Below, piece after piece: positions 14,289 through 18,665 of a stretch of 18,665 nt of DNA; position 1 is the first letter of the stretch; each line of letters starts with the position of its first letter. A program made the position numbers and the translations under genes. Below the pieces are notes generated by a model that made no database searches, was not told the DNA's origin, and saw only the letters and a list, made by a program, of their open reading frames with translations. This DNA comes from Planctomycetota bacterium (GTDB taxonomy: Bacteria; Planctomycetota; Phycisphaerae; UBA1845; UTPLA1): NCBI GenBank assembly GCA_016712275.1, contig JADJRI010000067.1, positions 1 through 18,665 of the forward strand, given 5' to 3'.

Positions 14289-16280
14289 TCATCGGCAGGG
14301 CGGATCGGCCGCTGAGTTCGACGGTGGGTCTTGGCGTTTTCTCCCATAATATCGGGATTGCCAGCCCATGACGCCAATGGCCGATTCATCGCCGCGGCGG
14401 ACGGTCATTTTGAATGCGTCCGGCATGTCGAAGGACAGCCGTACTTTTCCGCAGCAGAGTTCGAGATCGAACCATCGCTTCTCGGCGTGATGTTCGAACG
14501 TTCCATCCGCGAGGTGCCATCGAAGAATGACATCGTGCGCGCCCTGGCCGGTCAGCTCATCGGTAATGAGCCATTTGTTGTCGGAAACGAGTTCCACGCC
14601 GCGGCGGTGAATGACCGGCGAAGGGCCGCGGTTGTAGGCATGGCTTTCGCCCCGCCATTTGCTTGTGCCATGATTCAGGCACTCCGCTTTGGGCCAGGGT
14701 ATCCAGAGAAAGCGCGATGCAAGTTGAAGCGGGCCGCGGCCGTCGAGCTCAATTGTATTGTGGGCCGTGTTGTCCTTGAAGAATTTTTCGAAGGCCGGCT
14801 TCGACGGACTGTAGTACAGATAGGTGCCGCTGTCGGAGATGATGTTGCAGTCGTCGAACCACAGATCGAGGTGGTGCATATCGACATGCGCCGGCCTGTC
14901 CCGATAGGCATGGCACCGGACCATGCACCAGGACTTTCTGCCGCGAATCGTGTAGTAACCGCCGGGGTCGAATCGCCGCGAGGTCGGTGCGCGAGCGACC
15001 ATCGGCGCCTGCAAAAATGCATCGCCATACAGCCACGCGCCAGATTCATCCCACGGGCCGGCGCTCATAACACGCTGGCCCGCGGTTGCATACATTGCCG
15101 CCTGAATAACCGGTCGATAGTCGGTATAGTCGCAGGCATCGAGCGGGAGGATCAGCGCGCCGTCATTTCCACCGTAATTGGGCACGCCACCGTTTTGCGG
15201 ATTGAGCATTTCAAAGATGAACTCGGTCGCGAGCGCCACACGGCGGCGAAAGGCGCCGGAAAGCGGCCTGCCATTGAGTTCAGCGATTCGCATCACCCAC
15301 AGGCAATCGTGAAGCATGAGTCGATGATAATTCATCGAGTGCTGAACAAAGCTGCCGTCATCATAAATCTGCCGCGCGATTTCCTGCTCCAGAAATTTGC
15401 GGCCTCGCTCTCGCCATTGGTCGGCATCGCGGAGGAACGGCAACAGCGTGCCGATGGTAAAAAGTCCGGCGGCTTCGCTGATGCCGTGGTTGTTTTTTTG
15501 CGAGACGGCATAATCGATGTTGGCATCGACGCGCCGGGCGGTCACAGCGAGCAGTCTGACGAGCAGGCCGACCCGCTCGGGCGTGGTCTCGGGTGATGGC
15601 CAAAAGACATGCAATGCAAAGAGCCAGGCGAAGGCGCGCAGCGAGGCCTCCTGTCCGCATTTCCAGTTCGGCCCCATGTTGGGTGGGTTCTGTTTTGACC
15701 AGCTTTCAAGCAAATTCCAAAACGCGGCCGGGTACTTTGCGTCGCCGGTAAATGCGTAAGCACGGGCCAGCCAAAACGCGCAGGCAAAACGTGAGGGTTC
15801 CCATACCGTCTTGACGTCGCCCAATTCCGGCGAAAATGTCGGGTAGTCGCTCCAATGTGTGTCGGCCGTGTGACTCAATTTCGAGTCGGCCACGCGCAGC
15901 CAATCGACGGGTAGGCCGTGATCGACTGACTTGTGGCTGTAATAAAGAAAACGCCCGACGCAGTAATCGTCGGCCACGGCAATCGTGCGGGCGACGCCAT
16001 CGTCACGGGCGATTTGCCGAAGCACCATGCGATCGGGAGGATGGCCGATGTTGAAGAAAAAACGCCCGGCGTGGTGTTCAAAAAAGGTACGAATCTCCGC
16101 CGGGGCGATGGAACCACCCTGAGCAAATACATGCGACAACGGAAGTGCGTTTAAGTCGATTGGGGGCGTTGATCGTCGCAGTGCGCCGGACTTTTTTCGC
16201 ACCGCATACGTCGCGCGAAAGGCCACCCATCGCGGGCCCATCAAGCGAAGAATCTCAAGCTGATTGCGAATCCTGCTCAT
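14289..16280 (-). CDS. Heparinase II/III family polysaccharide lyase-like protein (3' end frameshifted; likely true end 14245)
   Basis: The frame as written encodes 663 residues from the ATG at 16280. The N-terminal toroid carries KTVWEPSRF (157-165), NPPNMGPNW (198-206), KNNHGISEA (262-270), the HSMNYHR block (314-320, with the family's catalytic-type Tyr) and NYGGNDGA (368-375). The C-terminal beta-sandwich has HVDMHHLDLWFDDC (465-478) and NTAHNTIELDG (504-514). The family cleaves uronic-acid polysaccharides; in polysaccharide synthesis loci such proteins may trim or edit the product. No clear signal peptide is seen. After GWQSRYYG the last 19 residues look random. Adding one G at the GGG (plus-strand CCC, 14343-14345) gives EKTPRPTVELSG and a stop at 14247-14245 that overlaps the glycosyltransferase ATG, so the intact protein was probably 678 residues. 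Confidence 0.87.
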   Translation of the reverse strand: MSRIRNQLEILRLMGPRWVAFRATYAVRKKSGALRRSTPPIDLNALPLSHVFAQGGSIAPAEIRTFFEHHAGRFFFNIGHPPDRMVLRQIARDDGVARTIAVADDYCVGRFLYYSHKSVDHGLPVDWLRVADSKLSHTADTHWSDYPTFSPELGDVKTVWEPSRFACAFWLARAYAFTGDAKYPAAFWNLLESWSKQNPPNMGPNWKCGQEASLRAFAWLFALHVFWPSPETTPERVGLLVRLLAVTARRVDANIDYAVSQKNNHGISEAAGLFTIGTLLPFLRDADQWRERGRKFLEQEIARQIYDDGSFVQHSMNYHRLMLHDCLWVMRIAELNGRPLSGAFRRRVALATEFIFEMLNPQNGGVPNYGGNDGALILPLDACDYTDYRPVIQAAMYATAGQRVMSAGPWDESGAWLYGDAFLQAPMVARAPTSRRFDPGGYYTIRGRKSWCMVRCHAYRDRPAHVDMHHLDLWFDDCNIISDSGTYLYYSPSKPAFEKFFKDNTAHNTIELDGRGPLQLASRFLWIPWPKAECLNHGTSKWRGESHAYNRGPSPVIHRRGVELVSDNKWLITDELTGQGAHDVILRWHLADGTFEHHAEKRWFDLELCCGKVRLSFDMPDAFKMTVRRGDESAIGVMGWQSRYYGRKRQDPPSNSAADPPCR

Positions 16281-16372
16281 GTCATCAATACGATCGAAAT
16301 ACAGCGCTCATCCGATTGAATCCTTCAGCTTATGTTAGAATGGCTTTTTTGGCGACGCCGGCAGTCGCAACG

Positions 16373-17030
16373 ATGGATTTTTGGACCTCCTTTCGACGGC
16401 CCACCTTCAATCACTCCATGTCGGACACGATCTTCGGTATTATGTATCCGATGCCGAGTTCCGAGATCAACACGCTGCCCCATGGAGCGCCGCGTTTTAC
16501 CAAATTCGCTTTCCGCCCTATCGATTTGTTCCCGGCAGACATCCGCACCCCATCGCCCATCCCGAAGGTCGCAAAGTTATCGCCCGCCGGGTCATGTCGA
16601 GCCGCACGTTGAGTGGGCGCCGCCGGAGCGTTGGCGCGACAGCCCTGAATACCTTTTCGGCTGCGATCTGTACAACCACGGCTACTGGTGGGAATCACAC
16701 GAGGCGTGGGAAGGATTGTGGCGTGTGACGTTGAATGGCGGCGAACAAAAACGATTTTTGCAGGGGCTTATACAAATCGCGGCGATTCATTTGCAACTAT
16801 TCCAGGGGCATGCCGATGGCGTTGCACGGTTGCGGACCACAAGCCGCGAACATTTGACTTCGGCAGCGCGGCTGTCGGGGCGAAACGGGGCGACCGATGT
16901 GCCCTTCATGGGTGTTTGCATTTTTGAATTTATGGATCGGGTCGAGGCTTATTGCGTCGCCGTCCTGGATGTGGAGTCGAGCCCGCCTTGGCACGATCCC
17001 CGCCGTTTTCCCTACATTATTCCGTCTTAA
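16373..17030 (+). pseudogene. DUF309-family protein, frameshifted near 16573
   Basis: DUF309 proteins are small helical proteins of unknown biochemical function. The C-terminal part has the family signature: LFGCDLYNHGYWWESHEAW, EGLWR and FLQGLIQIAA. The N-terminal part lies in a different frame: FYQIRFPPYRFVPGRHPHP, then IAHPEGR. The two join as PEGRK-SYRPPGHVEP if one A is added to the AAA at 16573-16575. In the first frame the only start is TTG 16381. Adding one T to the T-run at 16376-16380 would link it to ATG 16373, so a second indel is possible and the start is uncertain. The gene diverges from the heparinase gene, which starts 92 bases away. It ends 91 bases before yggS. Confidence 0.75.
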
Positions 17031-17121
17031 ATCTTTCATCTCACGGGCGGCCCCAGCTCTTTCTTCATCGCCGTGGTCGAGTTACAATCGCGGCAGACCC
17101 ACGGACGAAAGGACGCGCCCC

Positions 17122-17926
17122 GTGATCGCCAAGACCAATGTCATCAAAAAGAAACTCGCCGAGAACCTGAAGCGGGTGACCGACCGCATCGAAAAGGCGA
17201 GCACGCGCGCCCATCGCGACCCATCCACGGTTCGACTGATTGCCGTCACGAAATACGTCGAACTCGATGTCATTCGCAATGCACTCGAGTTGGGTATCCT
17301 CGACATCGGCGAGAGCCGGCCGCAGCAGCTCAATCAGCGCGGGCATGATTCACGAATTCATCGAACGCAAAAGCGTGTTGTCCGGCCGTCGCGAGCCGCC
17401 CGGTCCGCGTCCGCATTGGCACATGGTGGGGCATCTGCAGCGCAACAAAATCAAGCTGGTTGTTCCGTGGATCGAGTTGATCCACAGTGTCGATAGCCTG
17501 CGGCTGGCCGAGGACATTCACGAGCAGGCCAAGAAGCTCGGCCGCACGGTCGATTTTCTCCTGCAGGTGAATACAAGCGGCGAAAAAAGCAAATTCGGCG
17601 TGGCGGTTGGCGCGGTGCCGCATTTGCTGGAGCATTTTGCAGAGTGGCCCAACATTCGGCTGTGCGGTCTGATGACCATGGCCCCGATCGACAGCCCGCC
17701 CGGCGAGCTTCGCTTGTATTTCGACCGCTTGAAGGATGTCTTCGAAGATGTGAAGGGCGAAAAGCACCTCGGCCCGCATTTCAAGGATATTTCCATGGGG
17801 ATGTCCGAGGATTTCGAGACGGCCATCGAAGCCGGCGCTACGATGGTGCGCATCGGCAGCCTGCTGTTTGAAGGAATGATGTCGGCGCAGGGCATGGAGC
17901 CGGACGACAGCGAGGACGAGCAATAA
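17122..17926 (+). pseudogene. yggS: YggS-type PLP-binding protein (PLPBP family), frameshifted near 17340
   Basis: YggS/PLPBP binds pyridoxal phosphate and helps balance vitamin B6 and amino/keto acid pools; no enzyme activity is established. It starts at GTG 17122, with AAAGGA at 17108-17113 (8-base spacer). The N-terminal frame reads VIAKTNVIKKKLAENL, then LIAVTKYVELDVI with the PLP lysine, and ILDIGESRPQQLNQR. The rest is in another frame: AGMIHEFIERK, PHWHMVGHLQRNKIK, VNTSGEKSKFG, LCGLMTMAP, ISMGMSEDF and ATMVRIGSLLF, ending at 17926. The join is at CGCGGG (17338-17343); restoring a lost GC pair, or removing one base, gives a single protein of normal length (about 268 residues). The repaired protein has all family landmarks, so a sequencing indel is as likely as true inactivation. 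Confidence 0.87.
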
Positions 17927-17947
17927 CACATTGACCGGCATCGAGCC

Positions 17948-18217
17948 ATGAATCTACTCGACCGTGACCTGTTTGAATTGTATCGCCTGCTGCTGACGAC
18001 TGTCTGCGCCATTTACTTCATCGTGATTTCGGTTCGCATCATGTACGCCTTGGCCGGCGGGCTTCTCGGAAGCGATCGGCGGGTGCAGGTGGCGCGGAAT
18101 TATATCATTGTGCTGCTGCTGCGCATGCGCGTAGCGAGTTTCAAACGGGAATTGCTGGCCATCGGCGGCTATGTTTTTTTGTTGGCAGGGATGCTGTACT
18201 GGCACTTGCGGATTTAG
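17948..18217 (+). CDS. Small membrane protein downstream of yggS, unknown function
   Basis: Encodes 89 residues from the ATG at 17948, 21 bases after the yggS stop, so probably in the same transcript. Two hydrophobic segments lie at about residues 14-40 and 68-86, separated by a basic loop (SDRRVQVARN, LRMRVASFKRE). In many bacteria yggS is followed by yggT, also a small membrane protein, but the typical YggT Pro/Gly motifs are absent here, so I do not make that assignment. No strong ribosome binding site is seen; translation may depend on yggS. Confidence 0.6.
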   Translation: MNLLDRDLFELYRLLLTTVCAIYFIVISVRIMYALAGGLLGSDRRVQVARNYIIVLLLRMRVASFKRELLAIGGYVFLLAGMLYWHLRI

Positions 18218-18245
18218 GGCCTTTACTCGCGGCAGAAGCTGTTTG

Positions 18246-18283
18246 AAAAAAGTGATGGGTGAGCACTTCTACCCAGACATCAC
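18246..18283 (-). terminator. Probable terminator of the minus-strand gene at the right edge
   Basis: On the minus strand GTGAT and GGGT pair with ACCC and ATCAC across a 10-base loop with a 4-base bulge on the 5' arm. Six Ts follow directly (A-run 18246-18251 on the plus strand). It lies just beyond the stop of the right-edge gene and also between it and the convergent small membrane protein gene. Confidence 0.55.
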
Positions 18284-18288
18284 CGATC

Positions 18289-18665
18289 TCAATAGCTGTT
18301 TGACTTACCCATGACACCGAGCTGAACCAGGCCGCCCATGCGCGACCCTGGCAACGGTGTGCCGGGAAGGGCGTGGTCGGCGGGATTGCCATCGACGTTG
18401 CGCATCGGGATCGGACTGGCCGGCACCTGGGTTCGCCGCGTGATTTTCAATGAGCGCAGGCGCATGGCCCAGCCGAAGGTGCGGCGGATGTTTTGCATCA
18501 GGCCGCGCATGCCGACAAGCTGCATGAGGGCATCCGCCAGATACAGTTTGCTGCGCGGGCGGATGAGGGCGTAGGCGAAGCGAAGCGGATTGTAGAAGTA
18601 GATGTATGCAATGAGCATATTGATCTGCTTTTTCCACGGCTTGGGATGATTCGATGCGATGACAT
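18289..18665 (-). CDS. C-terminal part of a probable B12-binding radical SAM protein (5' end outside window)
   Basis: The minus-strand frame is open from the window edge to TGA 18291-18289 and gives 124 residues with no start needed inside the window. It begins VIASNHPKPWKKQINM, then YIYFYNPLRFAYALI, LMQLVGMRGLMQNIRRTF, IPMRNVDGNPADHALPGTP. This tail (NHPxPW..Q, FYNPLR, GMRGL, DHALPGTP) resembles the C-terminal region of cobalamin-binding-domain radical SAM proteins as I remember them. The diagnostic CxxxCxxC and the B12 domain would lie upstream, outside the window, so the family call is provisional. It converges on the yggS transcript. Confidence 0.55.
   Translation of the reverse strand, partial: VIASNHPKPWKKQINMLIAYIYFYNPLRFAYALIRPRSKLYLADALMQLVGMRGLMQNIRRTFGWAMRLRSLKITRRTQVPASPIPMRNVDGNPADHALPGTPLPGSRMGGLVQLGVMGKSNSY

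Noticed and set aside
14331..15596. 421-residue plus-strand open frame
   Set aside because: It is a coding shadow of the heparinase II/III gene, with no motif of its own.
16316..16341. Possible promoter TTGAAT ... TAGAAT upstream of the DUF309 gene
   Set aside because: The spacing is only 14 bases, and both hexamers match the consensus only partly.
17083..17088. TACAAT as a -10 box upstream of yggS
   Set aside because: The hexamer is good, but no acceptable -35 element is found at the proper distance, so a promoter is not called.
17948..18217. YggT assignment for the small membrane protein after yggS
   Set aside because: The position fits, but YggT motifs are missing and the protein is shorter than expected with different loops.

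Overview
The window looks like a piece of a Planctomycetota chromosome, probably Phycisphaerae-like. That is an inference from secreted proteins with thrombospondin type 3 (TSP3) repeats and Asn/Asp-rich linkers, a membrane protein ending in a CxxCGYxLxGL...CPECG zinc ribbon, and small membrane proteins with a GGDA.NG motif. No rRNA, tRNA, CRISPR array or transposase gene was recognised.

Layout. (1) 1-533 is the 3' part of thiG. (2) 741-5295 holds two tandem genes for secreted surface proteins: a PPC/TSP3/beta-propeller protein, then a right-handed beta-helix protein broken into two reading frames. Both end in a nearly identical tail: APCGLCGxGAT, a short hydrophobic stretch, then a basic end. 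This looks like a tripartite C-terminal sorting signal and is the most interesting feature here. (3) 5397-7844 holds a small membrane protein and a DinG-type helicase that lacks one of the four expected Fe-S cysteines. (4) 7845-9423 is a repeat-rich accessory stretch around a Cys-rich unknown gene. (5) 9424-11805 holds lpxI (frameshifted), a zinc-ribbon membrane protein and an NAD-dependent sugar-nucleotide epimerase. (6) 16280-11921 on the minus strand is a tightly coupled heparinase II/III, GT4 glycosyltransferase and GNAT operon, probably for extracellular or surface polysaccharide. (7) 16373-18217 holds a DUF309 protein, a YggS-type PLP-binding protein and a small membrane protein. (8) The 3' end of a minus-strand gene, probably a B12-binding radical SAM protein, closes the window.

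Six genes carry reading-frame breaks: the beta-helix gene, lpxI, the glycosyltransferase (three breaks), heparinase, DUF309 and yggS. Most can be repaired by adding or removing one or two bases, often in a short homopolymer or GC repeat. The repaired heparinase frame even recreates a 4-base ATGA overlap with the next gene. Uncorrected indels in a long-read or metagenomic assembly are more likely than so many true pseudogenes, but the sequence alone cannot decide. The beta-helix break differs: it seems to have lost a segment at a short microhomology.

Two 28-base hairpin elements sharing the tail GGGCTAAACGGG, with compensatory stem changes, lie in inverted orientation around the lpxI-epimerase region and look like REP-type repeats.
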